A stretch of 64,000 bases of DNA from CALJTV01 sp036821185 (GTDB taxonomy: Bacteria; Chloroflexota; Dehalococcoidia; GIF9; UBA5629): the NCBI GenBank assembly GCA_036821185.1, contig DAISKD010000001.1, forward strand, positions 248,001-312,000, in the 5' to 3' direction. The position numbers were made by a program, and so were the translations under genes. Of this stretch, positions 14,884 through 23,940 are shown in pieces. Below the pieces are notes generated by a model. It searched no databases. It saw nothing but the letters and a program-made list of their open reading frames with translations, and had not been told where the DNA came from. Positions within the stretch are counted from its first letter, which is position 1. Each line of letters starts with the position of its first letter.

Positions 14884-17049
14884 ATGGACATAGACATACT
14901 GGACAGACTCAATTTAGCCCAGAGGCAGGCTGTAGAGATAAGAAATGGACCTTTGCTTATTATTGCAGGGCCCGGCAGCGGCAAAACACGCGTCATTACG
15001 CACCGCATAGCGTATCTGGTAAAAGCCTGCAGCATCAGCCCCCGCAATATTATGGCAGTTACCTTCACCAATAAGGCAGCAAAAGAGATGCAAAGTCGTT
15101 TAGAAACACTGCTGGGGCAGATTTCTCGGTCACTCACAGTTGGCACCTTCCACGCTATATGCGCTGGTATACTCCGCCGAGATGGCCAAGCTATTGGGCT
15201 TCACCCCGCATTCGTAATTCATGATGAAAATGACCAGCTTAACCTGATTAAACAGAGCCTGCAAGAACTCAACCTGGATCCAAAACAATTTAGCCCCAGG
15301 TCTATACAAGCAGCGATAAAGTACGCCAAAAGCCGGCTGTTAACTCCTGCCGAATATGCCAAACAAGTCAGCAATCACTACGAGGAAATAGTTCAGCGAG
15401 TTTATGAACGGTATCAATTGTCCCTTGACCAGAGCCATGGGGTGGACTTCGATGACTTGTTAATGAAAACAGTGCGACTGTTCAATGAACACAAAGATGT
15501 CCTGTCGCGATATCAGACCCGGTATAGGCACATTTTGGTGGATGAATTTCAAGATACCAACGTAACTCAGTACATGCTTATAAAACAACTTGGCGAAAAA
15601 CACCGCAACATCTGTGTTGTTGGTGATCCTGACCAGTCCATTTACTCGTGGAGATTCGCTGACCTACGTAATATCTTGAGCTTCGAAAAGGATTACCCCG
15701 ATGCTACTGTCGTATATCTGGAACAAAACTACCGCTCTACAAAGATGATCCTAGATGTAGCCTCTAACATCATCACAGCTAACTTCCAGCGAAAACCAAA
15801 AAGACTGTGGACCGATAACGAAACTGGAATGCCGGTAACCATAATCGAAACCCTTGATGAGGAAGACGAAGCACGATTTGTCGCCAAAAAAATAGAGCAA
15901 CTTGTCAGCGAAGGAATAGCAAAGTTCAGTGACTGTGCCGTCATGTACCGGGTCAACGCCCAATCAAGAGCCATAGAAGAAACGTTCATGCGCTACGGGA
16001 TACCATACACGCTGGTTGGCGGTGTCAAGTTCTACCAGAGGCAAGAAATTAAGGATGTTATCGCATATTTAAGGGTAATATACAATCAAAACGACAACTT
16101 AAGCCTTGCACGCATAATAAATGTACCAGCCAGGGGTATCGGCCAGCGAACCTTAACTGAAATATCAGCCTGGGCAAAGAAAGAGAACCTCGCTCTCTAT
16201 TCAGCACTTAAAAGAGCCACACAGAAAGAAGGACCTGCACTGATGCCGCGCTCCAGACAGGCAATCGCCAGTTTTGTAGATCTGATTGAAGAATTCATCG
16301 CCAAAAGTCGTGAGCTCAAGCTCTCAGCACTTATAGAAGAACTGATCCAGAAAATCGAGTACAGAGCGTATATCTGCGAGCAAGAAAACGGGGAGGAGCG
16401 CTGGGAAAACATCTTGGAGCTCACCGCCGTAGCCAAAGAATACGACAACTTTGAACCTCCCGATGGACTGGCTAAGTTCCTAGAAAAGGTGAGCCTGGTA
16501 CAGGACACGGATGAGCTAGATGAAAGGGTAAATGCTGTTACCCTGATAACGCTCCATCAAGCAAAAGGACTCGAGTTTCCAGTAGTCTTCATCACTGGTT
16601 TGGAAGAGGGACTACTGCCCCACCGCAAATCAGTTGGCCCAGATGAGATAGAAGAGGAGCGTCGTCTATGCTACGTAGGCATAACCCGTGCCCAAAAGCA
16701 GGTTTACTTATCGTATGCTTGGCGGCGCAGCTTCTTTGGCAACAGCTCTCGAACTCTGCCATCAAGGTTCTTAAAAGACATACCAGGAGAACTCGCGATC
16801 CGTACAACAAGCTGGCAGGAGAATGAAGACTTGTTTACACCTATAACAAATATCTACTCCGCAACACAGGTAAAGTCAAGCAATTCCGTAAGGCTCGAAG
16901 TTGGAGATAGGATCCGCCATAGGTCATTCGGCGAAGGCATAGTGATAGCCTGTTCAACTTCAGACAATGACCAGGAGATAACCGTAGCATTCACAGCCGC
17001 AGGAATTAAGAAACTGCTGGTCAGCCTAGCACCAATTGAAAAACTCTAG
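14884..17049 (+). CDS. pcrA: UvrD/PcrA-type DNA helicase
   Basis: 721 residues, typical for UvrD/PcrA. Superfamily 1 motifs are in order: LNLAQRQAV (Q motif), GPGSGKT (motif I), TFTNKAAKEM (Ia), VDEFQDTN (II), GDPDQSIYSWR (III), LEQNYRS (IV), LITLHQAKGLEFPVVF (V) and ERRLCYVGITRA (VI). It unwinds DNA 3' to 5' in repair and rolling-circle replication. An in-frame ATG at 14845 lies inside the previous gene and adds no family sequence, so the ATG at 14884 is used. mutL follows 47 nt later, and UvrD and MutL cooperate in mismatch repair. Confidence 0.96.
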   Translation: MDIDILDRLNLAQRQAVEIRNGPLLIIAGPGSGKTRVITHRIAYLVKACSISPRNIMAVTFTNKAAKEMQSRLETLLGQISRSLTVGTFHAICAGILRRDGQAIGLHPAFVIHDENDQLNLIKQSLQELNLDPKQFSPRSIQAAIKYAKSRLLTPAEYAKQVSNHYEEIVQRVYERYQLSLDQSHGVDFDDLLMKTVRLFNEHKDVLSRYQTRYRHILVDEFQDTNVTQYMLIKQLGEKHRNICVVGDPDQSIYSWRFADLRNILSFEKDYPDATVVYLEQNYRSTKMILDVASNIITANFQRKPKRLWTDNETGMPVTIIETLDEEDEARFVAKKIEQLVSEGIAKFSDCAVMYRVNAQSRAIEETFMRYGIPYTLVGGVKFYQRQEIKDVIAYLRVIYNQNDNLSLARIINVPARGIGQRTLTEISAWAKKENLALYSALKRATQKEGPALMPRSRQAIASFVDLIEEFIAKSRELKLSALIEELIQKIEYRAYICEQENGEERWENILELTAVAKEYDNFEPPDGLAKFLEKVSLVQDTDELDERVNAVTLITLHQAKGLEFPVVFITGLEEGLLPHRKSVGPDEIEEERRLCYVGITRAQKQVYLSYAWRRSFFGNSSRTLPSRFLKDIPGELAIRTTSWQENEDLFTPITNIYSATQVKSSNSVRLEVGDRIRHRSFGEGIVIACSTSDNDQEITVAFTAAGIKKLLVSLAPIEKL

Positions 17050-17096
17050 AATTCTGCCCTTTACTTGCACATATTTAACCCATACAATGAAATAAG

Positions 17097-18731
17097 ATGC
17101 CGATCAAAGTATTGCCACAAGAGGTAATCACCCGAATTGCCGCTGGCGAAATTGTGGAGCGTCCTGCCTCGGTCGTCAAGGAACTCATAGAAAATTCCCT
17201 CGACGCCGGTGCTACGGAAATCTTGGTGGAGGTACGAGGCGGCGGATTGAAAGCAATTAAGGTCAACGACAATGGTAGTGGCATCCCAAGGAATCAAGTA
17301 GACCTTGCTTTCCAGCGCTATGCCACAAGCAAGATTAGCACACTGGATGACCTGCAGAAAATAAACACACTTGGGTTCCGTGGGGAGGCTTTACCAAGCA
17401 TAGCTGCTGTGTCACAAGTGGAAATGGTGACCAAAACTGAGGAGGACAATACTGGCATCCTCATCGTAGTGGAAAACGGGGCTATAATCAAAAAAGAGAC
17501 TTACAGCCATTTCAGAGGCACGTCTGTTACTGTGCGCCACCTTTTTCGAAATTTTCCGCCTCGACTTAAGTTCCTCAAATCAACAGCAACTGAAAACAGG
17601 CATATTGTTGACACCGTTTATCACTACGCTCTCGCTTTTCCTGAGGTGAGGTTCCGCCTTCTAATTGAGGAACGAGAAGTTCTCTCAACATCCGGTAACG
17701 GAGACCTCCGCGATATACTGTCCATTTTTTATGGGGCTGATTTTGCGGAACGGATGATCGAGGTCAAGGAAAGACAAGGACCGCTACATATCTTCGGCTT
17801 CGTGAGCATGCCTTCCTTCAGTCGCTCTACTCGGAACTACATAGATTTTTTTGTCAACCGCCGCTGGGTACGTAGCAGCACCCTTTCCCGCGCCATCGAG
17901 GAAGCCTATTGCGGTTGGCTGATGCCCGAAAGACATCCTGTTGTAATTTTGAACCTGTTTCTACCGCCGGAGGAACTGGATGTTAACGTTCACCCCACAA
18001 AGGCAGAGATCAAATTTCGCAACAGCCAAATGGTCTTCACTTCGGTTCTACATTCGGTGCGGAGAAGACTTAAGGAAATATCTGGAGCCAAGACCTTGCG
18101 CATCCAACCCAATCCTACATCTCACTCACTGCTAACTCTTCAGAACAACATGCCCGATATTCACGTTCTTAGAGTAATAGGACAACTAGCCAATACCTAT
18201 ATAGTCGCTGAAGGACAAAATGGCCTTTTCCTGATAGATCAGCACGCCGCCCACGAACGCGTCTTATTCGAGAAAATATTGGAACAGCGCTCTAAGCAGA
18301 GTGTGGAAATCCAAGGGCTTTTGGAGCCAATTTGCCTAGAGTTAGACCCTAAACATGACGAACTTGTTAAGGCCCGTGGTAAATTATTGGAGCAGTTCGG
18401 CATCAGGCTGGAACCTTTTGGAAGAAGGAGCTACCTTTTGAGAGCGGTGCCGGCGATGATGAAAGAGAGAAGCTCTGGTGAGGCAATCCGAGATCTGATA
18501 GATTTGCTAGGGAGCGAACTTGGGCTACAAAGAGTTACAGAAAGAATAGCGCAATCCATAGCCTGTCATAGTGCCGTCAAAGCTGGAGACAGCCTCTCTA
18601 TCGAAGAGATGGTAGACCTTCTGAGACAGCTAGAAAGTACGATACAGCCTCAGGTTTGCCCCCACGGGAGGCCGACTATGATTCACCTAAGCTCTCGCGA
18701 GCTTGAAAAGGAATTTGGTAGATTGGTATAG
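17097..18731 (+). CDS. mutL: DNA mismatch repair protein MutL, endonuclease type
   Basis: 544 residues. The N-terminal GHKL ATPase has ENSLDAGA, DNGSGI and GFRGEALPSI. The C-terminal domain carries the metal-dependent nicking motif DQHAAHERVLFE, then ACHSAVKAGD and CPHGRPT, the marks of an endonuclease MutL as found in organisms without MutH. The linker is short. It lies directly after pcrA, making a mismatch-repair pair; mutS is not in this window. The ATG at 17097 gives the standard MPIKVLPQEVITRIAAGEIV start. Confidence 0.97.
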   Translation: MPIKVLPQEVITRIAAGEIVERPASVVKELIENSLDAGATEILVEVRGGGLKAIKVNDNGSGIPRNQVDLAFQRYATSKISTLDDLQKINTLGFRGEALPSIAAVSQVEMVTKTEEDNTGILIVVENGAIIKKETYSHFRGTSVTVRHLFRNFPPRLKFLKSTATENRHIVDTVYHYALAFPEVRFRLLIEEREVLSTSGNGDLRDILSIFYGADFAERMIEVKERQGPLHIFGFVSMPSFSRSTRNYIDFFVNRRWVRSSTLSRAIEEAYCGWLMPERHPVVILNLFLPPEELDVNVHPTKAEIKFRNSQMVFTSVLHSVRRRLKEISGAKTLRIQPNPTSHSLLTLQNNMPDIHVLRVIGQLANTYIVAEGQNGLFLIDQHAAHERVLFEKILEQRSKQSVEIQGLLEPICLELDPKHDELVKARGKLLEQFGIRLEPFGRRSYLLRAVPAMMKERSSGEAIRDLIDLLGSELGLQRVTERIAQSIACHSAVKAGDSLSIEEMVDLLRQLESTIQPQVCPHGRPTMIHLSSRELEKEFGRLV

Positions 18732-18779
18732 TAGACTGACAAAGGCCTTACTTTCCTCTTGCTAAATCTGCTTGAAAAC

Positions 18780-19193
18780 TTATACCCTGTAGCACACTTC
18801 GGGTAAATTAGCGTCCGGATTTGTTTCCCTCACATACCTGAGCATGTGGTTCACGTATAGTATGACAAATCCTGCCAGATCCTCACCCTTCATAACATTT
18901 ATGTTTTTCCCTGAAAAAAGAACCTTCAAACTTCCGGGAAACTCTTCGTCACCTTTGACAAAGACAAAATACACTCTCACTCCGGGAAATATCTCCTTGC
19001 TCAAAGACCAGTCCTCGCCAATCCCTAGCGATTCAACCTTTCCGCCAATATACTTCGCTAAGCCGACTACATCTTTAACATACTCAAACGCCTTTTGACG
19101 CGCCGCTAGTGCAGAATCTACCTGTCGCTGATGGGGACTTGCCACACCTTCTATCTCGCGCAGGCTAATCAATTTCTTGCCTATGGAACCCAT
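18780..19193 (-). CDS. Short DUF3786-like protein next to cooC
   Basis: 137 residues from the ATG at 19193, which has GAGGG 8 nt upstream (a TTG six nt earlier is also open). The C-terminal half, FPGVRVYFVFVKGDEEFP followed by KVLFSGKNINVMKGEDLAG, resembles the end of DUF3786 proteins, which have a similar W/K-GDEEFP block followed by an LF-D/S core. The N-terminal part of that family seems to be missing. The function is unknown. It is the last gene of the long minus-strand C1 run, 43 nt after cooC, so a link to CODH maturation is possible but unproven. Confidence 0.6.
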   Translation of the reverse strand: MGSIGKKLISLREIEGVASPHQRQVDSALAARQKAFEYVKDVVGLAKYIGGKVESLGIGEDWSLSKEIFPGVRVYFVFVKGDEEFPGSLKVLFSGKNINVMKGEDLAGFVILYVNHMLRYVRETNPDANLPEVCYRV

Positions 19194-19236
19194 CGGCAAA
19201 ACCCTCTTCTGAATTTATTCTAAATTTAAATTAAAA

Positions 19237-19992
19237 TCACAGAGCAAGTTTAGCCACGATATCCTCGATCCCCTGCCTCAAAGGAGACTCTTCCGGGAGC
19301 CCTATCAAAGGCCTTCCCTTCATATCAAACTCACCTATGTAAGGGTCCTCAGGAATGACAGCAATTAGTTCCAGCCCATGCTTTTGAATAGCATCTTGTA
19401 TCTCCGGCGGTAAGCCGTTTTTTGACCTGTTGACCACCAGTACTATTCTGCCTACTTTGGTCCTCAGCTCCTTTATCAACTCCTTCATTCTGGCAGCGGC
19501 CATTATGCCTCGCATGGTAACATCTGAAACTATGATCAGGACATCTACATCCCGAGTCGTCTGGCGGCTTATGTGCTCCATCCCAGCCTCTGAATCTATG
19601 ACAGTATAGTCATAATTTTTAGCTAACTTGTCAATAGCAAGCCTAAGCATGTGGTTAGCAGCACAATAACACCCTGGCCCTTCAGGTCTACCCATTGCCA
19701 AAAGGTCGATCTTGTCGGACTCGACTAACGCCTGCCGTATCTTCATGTCTAGAACCTCCTGCTTAGAAACAGTCGGTGAAAGAGTTCCCTTCTGAATCGC
19801 CTCAGTAATGTCCTCTCTAGCCTTACCCACTGTCTCACCAAGAGGTAGCCCCAAAGCAAGATTCAAATTCGTGCTCGGGTCGGCATCAATAGCCAATACT
19901 AAACCCTTTTTTGACAAAAAGTCTATAAGTAGTGCAGCCACTGCCGTTTTACCCACTCCACCTTTCCCCGCTACTACAATGGTCTTCGCCAT
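19237..19992 (-). CDS. cooC: CooC-type nickel insertion ATPase for CODH/ACS
   Basis: 251 residues, a MinD/SIMIBI-class ATPase. The deviant Walker A motif GKGGVGKT is at about residues 9-16, with the DADPS segment after it. A GPGCYCAAN segment supplies the C-x-C pair that binds metal at the CooC dimer interface. CooC uses ATP to load nickel into CODH or ACS. AAAGGAGG precedes the ATG. It follows the NuoF-like gene in the CODH/ACS run, consistent with that role. Confidence 0.92.
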   Translation of the reverse strand: MAKTIVVAGKGGVGKTAVAALLIDFLSKKGLVLAIDADPSTNLNLALGLPLGETVGKAREDITEAIQKGTLSPTVSKQEVLDMKIRQALVESDKIDLLAMGRPEGPGCYCAANHMLRLAIDKLAKNYDYTVIDSEAGMEHISRQTTRDVDVLIIVSDVTMRGIMAAARMKELIKELRTKVGRIVLVVNRSKNGLPPEIQDAIQKHGLELIAVIPEDPYIGEFDMKGRPLIGLPEESPLRQGIEDIVAKLAL

Positions 19993-20143
19993 CGTGCCCT
20001 CCTTTTATTGAGAAAATTGGATGCCGTCTGCAGTCACTAGACAACCCACTCACTGGTATTATATCCAGAAAAAGTGCCTCTGCATAATCGATATACGTGC
20101 ACTAAGGCCTTCGGTCTCCTCTTTTACAGAACAGAACGCCTTA

Positions 20144-22024
20144 TTACCGTGGTACAGAGCTCACCGGCGATACCTTCACCACCGCTCTATATTCCGGAGG
20201 ACAGACAAGTTGACAGCTACCACATTTAGTACATTTTGTTTGGTCAATAACCTTAACACCGCCCCTGCCAGGGCTTATAGCCTTTGCTGGGCAAGCCAGT
20301 ACACAATGTTCACAACCCCGTTCGCATTTTTCTGGCAATATATAATAAGCGATCAGTTCCTTGCATACCAGCGCTGGACACCTTTTTTCCAAGATGTGTG
20401 CCTCATACTCATCTTTAAAATATCTTAGCGTGGTTAGCACCGGGTTCGCTGCAGTGCGGCCAAGACCACACAGCGAACTGCCTCTTATATCCTCACATAG
20501 CTCAGCCAGTAAGTCCAAGTCATCGATTTTTCCCCGTCCTGCCGTGATATCTTCAAGTATGTTTAGCAAGTGTCTGGTGCCAATACGACAGGTAGAGCAC
20601 TTACCACAAGATTCTTTCTGGATAAAGTCTAGAAAAAATTTTGCAGTGTCTACCATACAATCATCCTCGTCCATAACAATGATTCCGCCAGAACCCATAA
20701 TCGCCCCAGCGTGCCGCAAGGAGTCAAAATCGACCGGGATATCAAGCATAGCTTCTGGCAGACATCCTCCAGAAGGTCCTCCTATCTGAACCGCTTTAAA
20801 CTTCTTTCCATTACGAATGCCACCGCCGATATCAAAGATAAGCTGCCGCAAGGTTGTTCCCATCGCCACCTCCGTCAAACCAGTGTTGGCCAGTTTACCA
20901 GCTAAGGCAAACATAGCAGTCCCTGTACTATTTCCCGTACCTATGCTGGAAAACCAGCCTGCGCCCCTATCAATAATCGGTGGCACAAGAGCGAATGTCT
21001 TGACATTGTTGATCAATGTAGGCTTGCCCCACAACCCCTTTTCGGCCGGATATGGTGGCCTCACACGCGGTGTGCTTCTCCTGCCCTCAATAGCATGTAT
21101 TAACGCAGTTTCTTCACCAGAAACAAATGCACCAGCACCTTCGACTATTTCGATGTCAAAGGTGACGCCACTATTGAGGATATTCTTTCCTAGAAACCCC
21201 GAATTCCGCGCCTGACGCAAAGCAACCCGCAAACGCTCGGTAGCAAGAGGGTACTCAGCCCGAATGTAGACAAATCCCTCCTTGGACCCAATAGCATAGG
21301 CAGCGATGGTCATGCCCTCGATAACTGCGTGGGGGTCGCTTTCCAGTAACACTCTGTCCATAAAAGCGCCCGGGTCCCCTTCATCGGCATTACATATGAC
21401 GTATTTTGGCTCACCTGGGGCTCTTCTACATAGCTCCCATTTTCTCCCTGTGGGAAAGCCAGCCCCACCCCGACCACGAAGCCCAGAACGCTTCACCTTC
21501 TCGATCACTGACTCTGGGGCCATCTCCAATGCCTTTTTCAAACCTCTATAACCGCCATGGGCAATATAATGACTTATGTTACCCGGGTCGATATAGCCGC
21601 AGTTCCGTAGGAGGACACGATACTCATGCTCAAAGCGCGGTAACTCCGGAATATATACTGCCCCTACACCATCTCTATCAACCGTTCCCAAGGCCAAATC
21701 AAGACATGGATCATCATTGACAATACAGCCTTCAACAAGTGTCGGAACCTTCTGTGGGGTCACATTGTGATAACAAACAGTGAAATAGTTTGGCTTAATA
21801 ATGGTTACAAGGGGTTCAAGAGAGCAAAGACCTATACATCCTACCTCGGTTATAGTCGCCTGGAGGTGGCGCCTCTCCAGCTCTTCCCTGAAAGTCGCAA
21901 TAACAGCTAAAGCGCCAGCCGCACGCCCACAGGTAGCCGTACCCACAAGAATTCTCGGAACGTCACCAGAAAAGAACGATTCCCATTCCTGCCTGGCACG
22001 TTCGACAATCTCATCGAAGCACAT
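20144..22024 (-). CDS. NuoF/HymB-like NADH- and FMN-binding subunit with 2[4Fe-4S] tail
   Basis: 626 residues. A thioredoxin-like [2Fe-2S] domain (ATCGRAAGA then EVGCIGLCSLEP) occupies the first 120 residues. The NuoF core follows with GLRGRGGAGFPTGRKW, CNADEGDPGAFMDR (FMN/NADH site) and the [4Fe-4S] motif ESCGKCSTCRIGT. The C-terminus is ferredoxin-like; its second motif CTKCGSCQLVCP is normal but the first, CERGCEHCVLACP, has an extra residue between the first two cysteines. This layout matches flavin subunits of NAD-linked hydrogenases and formate dehydrogenases. No [FeFe] hydrogenase or formate dehydrogenase lies nearby; its neighbours are CODH/ACS genes. Confidence 0.92.
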   Translation of the reverse strand: MCFDEIVERARQEWESFFSGDVPRILVGTATCGRAAGALAVIATFREELERRHLQATITEVGCIGLCSLEPLVTIIKPNYFTVCYHNVTPQKVPTLVEGCIVNDDPCLDLALGTVDRDGVGAVYIPELPRFEHEYRVLLRNCGYIDPGNISHYIAHGGYRGLKKALEMAPESVIEKVKRSGLRGRGGAGFPTGRKWELCRRAPGEPKYVICNADEGDPGAFMDRVLLESDPHAVIEGMTIAAYAIGSKEGFVYIRAEYPLATERLRVALRQARNSGFLGKNILNSGVTFDIEIVEGAGAFVSGEETALIHAIEGRRSTPRVRPPYPAEKGLWGKPTLINNVKTFALVPPIIDRGAGWFSSIGTGNSTGTAMFALAGKLANTGLTEVAMGTTLRQLIFDIGGGIRNGKKFKAVQIGGPSGGCLPEAMLDIPVDFDSLRHAGAIMGSGGIIVMDEDDCMVDTAKFFLDFIQKESCGKCSTCRIGTRHLLNILEDITAGRGKIDDLDLLAELCEDIRGSSLCGLGRTAANPVLTTLRYFKDEYEAHILEKRCPALVCKELIAYYILPEKCERGCEHCVLACPAKAISPGRGGVKVIDQTKCTKCGSCQLVCPPEYRAVVKVSPVSSVPR

Positions 22025-22070
22025 TGAAAAATCTACAAGAGGACCGACAATTTGTCAGTAGCAATGGCAA

Positions 22071-22556
22071 CTAGCCTGCCTTCTGCTCTCGATTGCTCGA
22101 CTTTATATTCACCAAGACCTCTTCCACTTTCAGAGGGCTCATCCTGGGATAGACTGTACCATTTATCATCACAACCGGTGCCAGAGCACAGCAGCCAACA
22201 CAAGCGACCCTTTCTAGGCTAAATATTCTGTCAGAGGTAACCCCACCGACATCGAGCTGCAACTCGCGTGACATAGCCTCAAGAACGAGCTGTCCTCCAG
22301 CAAGATGACAGGCGGTGCCCATACAAACTTTTACCTGATGCTTGCCTAGGGGGAGAAAACGGAACTGGTTGTAGAAGGTGGCCACGCCATACACTGTGCT
22401 CCCCGGCACGCCCAAAAAGTCGGCCAAGGTCAACATCGCATCCTCTGGCAGGTAACCCAGCCTCTCCTGGAGTTCCTGAAGAAGCGAAATCAGAAACCGT
22501 CTGTCCCTCTTGGTTGGTTTCAGGATGTCAGCCAGTTCTGCTTTCAGTTCTTCCAC
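22071..22556 (-). CDS. NuoE/HymA-like [2Fe-2S] subunit
   Basis: 161 residues, the normal NuoE length. The helical N-terminus ends in GVPGSTVYGVATFYNQFRF, a NuoE hallmark, and the thioredoxin-like domain carries C-MGTA-C and C-VGC-C cysteines for a [2Fe-2S] cluster. It would pass electrons between the NuoF-like flavin subunit and a partner. Its start overlaps the acsC stop by 13 nt and the NuoF-like gene follows 46 nt later, so it appears to be part of the CODH/ACS transcript. Confidence 0.94.
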   Translation of the reverse strand: MEELKAELADILKPTKRDRRFLISLLQELQERLGYLPEDAMLTLADFLGVPGSTVYGVATFYNQFRFLPLGKHQVKVCMGTACHLAGGQLVLEAMSRELQLDVGGVTSDRIFSLERVACVGCCALAPVVMINGTVYPRMSPLKVEEVLVNIKSSNREQKAG

Positions 22557-23911
22557 TTCTGAACAAGGCTAGGCAAGTAGGCAGGTATTTCACTTGCTTC
22601 CCGAGGACCGACAATTATCTCCCAGCCAGGTAAAGCCTCTTCCAGCTCACCCTTGATTCTGGCAACCTTGCCAGGGATAACGAGCCGCCTGTGTTTCACC
22701 ATGCCTTCGATTCCGCTCTTTTTGACAAATGGTCCAATAGAGTCCCCTGAGAATTTCCCCGCAGCCCAGCCAGTGAGCACACCTAGCCCCTCGGTATCCT
22801 TAACCAGCAACCATGAAGGCACTTTACTACTTTCGATCTCAGAGGCAACGATGAAATAGGTCAATGCCCAGTTGCTGGTGATCAACACTGGGGAATCAGG
22901 AGTAGGCTCGCCTATCTCGTAGATCTTCTGTTCCACTGACATTGGAATCCTGGGGTCAGTGTAAATGTTAAGTCTTTGCACTAGTAATGGCAACAGCGAA
23001 GACTGGTCGAAATCTGATAGGATAATAATGCCCGGATACTTTATGACGAACATTGCAGCTAGGAGGATCTGCCGAACCTCATCGCTAGTCATGAAACACG
23101 GAAAACCAATGGTGGGATAACCCAATGGTTTAAAATTATGTTTTAAGGCTGCCCGTCTGATCAATGTCTGATCCCGAATAGCATCTCTAAAGTTTCTCGA
23201 TCCGGGATCAAGAACAATTTCTTCAAGTCCGGCTTCCTTAAGCTTAGTCGTCAGCGGTATCAAATCTTCAACACTGTTACCCCTGACTGCGAGCGGAGTT
23301 GGTTTGGCTTTGACAGCCGAGATGATTTTGTCTATGTTCTCCCTGGTAACCGGGTAAAGCAGCGGCCTCCTATCGCTGCAAAGCTGATATCCAGAAAGCA
23401 ACACATCAGCATCCTCTGAAATGAGCACCGTTGGTAAATCGACGGCGACACAAGCCCGCTTCACCAAAGCCTCAAATTTGCTTTTGTCGCCGGACTCAAA
23501 TTGCAGAGCTAGAACATCCGCCTTCAAAACACGACCCACCCAGGGAAACTGCAGTTCCTTCAGCTTTGCTAACTTGCTATCAATTTGGGACTCTGGCTCT
23601 TTGTCCGAAATGAGCAAACCGATACCGGGCGGGTGAATAAAAGTTTTTTCATGCCGATAGATTACCTCCTCGTTCCCAATCTGAAGCACAGCATCTCCTC
23701 TGCCTATGGTCACCAACTTTATGGGCGGTGCCAGTGCTTCCTCGAGCTCGGCTCTAACATCGGCAGTAAGATAAGGACACTTGTCAAGAGTAGTACCAGC
23801 CGCTGCCAGTTTCATAGCAAAGGCAAAGCAAGTGGGAAAACCACACTCCTTACAGTTCTTCTTTCCTCCATCAGGTAGCTTTTTTACAATATCAGTGCCC
23901 TTGAGCGGCAT
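22544..23911 (-). CDS. acsC: Corrinoid iron-sulfur protein large subunit (ACDS gamma)
   Basis: 455 residues. The N-terminal domain has the single [4Fe-4S] motif C-KE-C-GFPT-C followed by a cysteine in DKCPYL, as in CFeSP. The TIM-barrel-like middle and the C-terminal corrinoid-binding part (GLGVLTGWAAGKFSGDSIG) follow. With the delta subunit it carries the methyl group on cobalt from methyl-THF to acetyl-CoA synthase. It lies 29 nt after cdhC. The length is normal for both bacterial AcsC and archaeal CdhE, so the lineage cannot be judged by eye. Confidence 0.95.
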   Translation of the reverse strand: MPLKGTDIVKKLPDGGKKNCKECGFPTCFAFAMKLAAAGTTLDKCPYLTADVRAELEEALAPPIKLVTIGRGDAVLQIGNEEVIYRHEKTFIHPPGIGLLISDKEPESQIDSKLAKLKELQFPWVGRVLKADVLALQFESGDKSKFEALVKRACVAVDLPTVLISEDADVLLSGYQLCSDRRPLLYPVTRENIDKIISAVKAKPTPLAVRGNSVEDLIPLTTKLKEAGLEEIVLDPGSRNFRDAIRDQTLIRRAALKHNFKPLGYPTIGFPCFMTSDEVRQILLAAMFVIKYPGIIILSDFDQSSLLPLLVQRLNIYTDPRIPMSVEQKIYEIGEPTPDSPVLITSNWALTYFIVASEIESSKVPSWLLVKDTEGLGVLTGWAAGKFSGDSIGPFVKKSGIEGMVKHRRLVIPGKVARIKGELEEALPGWEIIVGPREASEIPAYLPSLVQKWKN

Positions 23912-23940
23912 ATCTACCTCCTATCACTAAAAATCACAAA

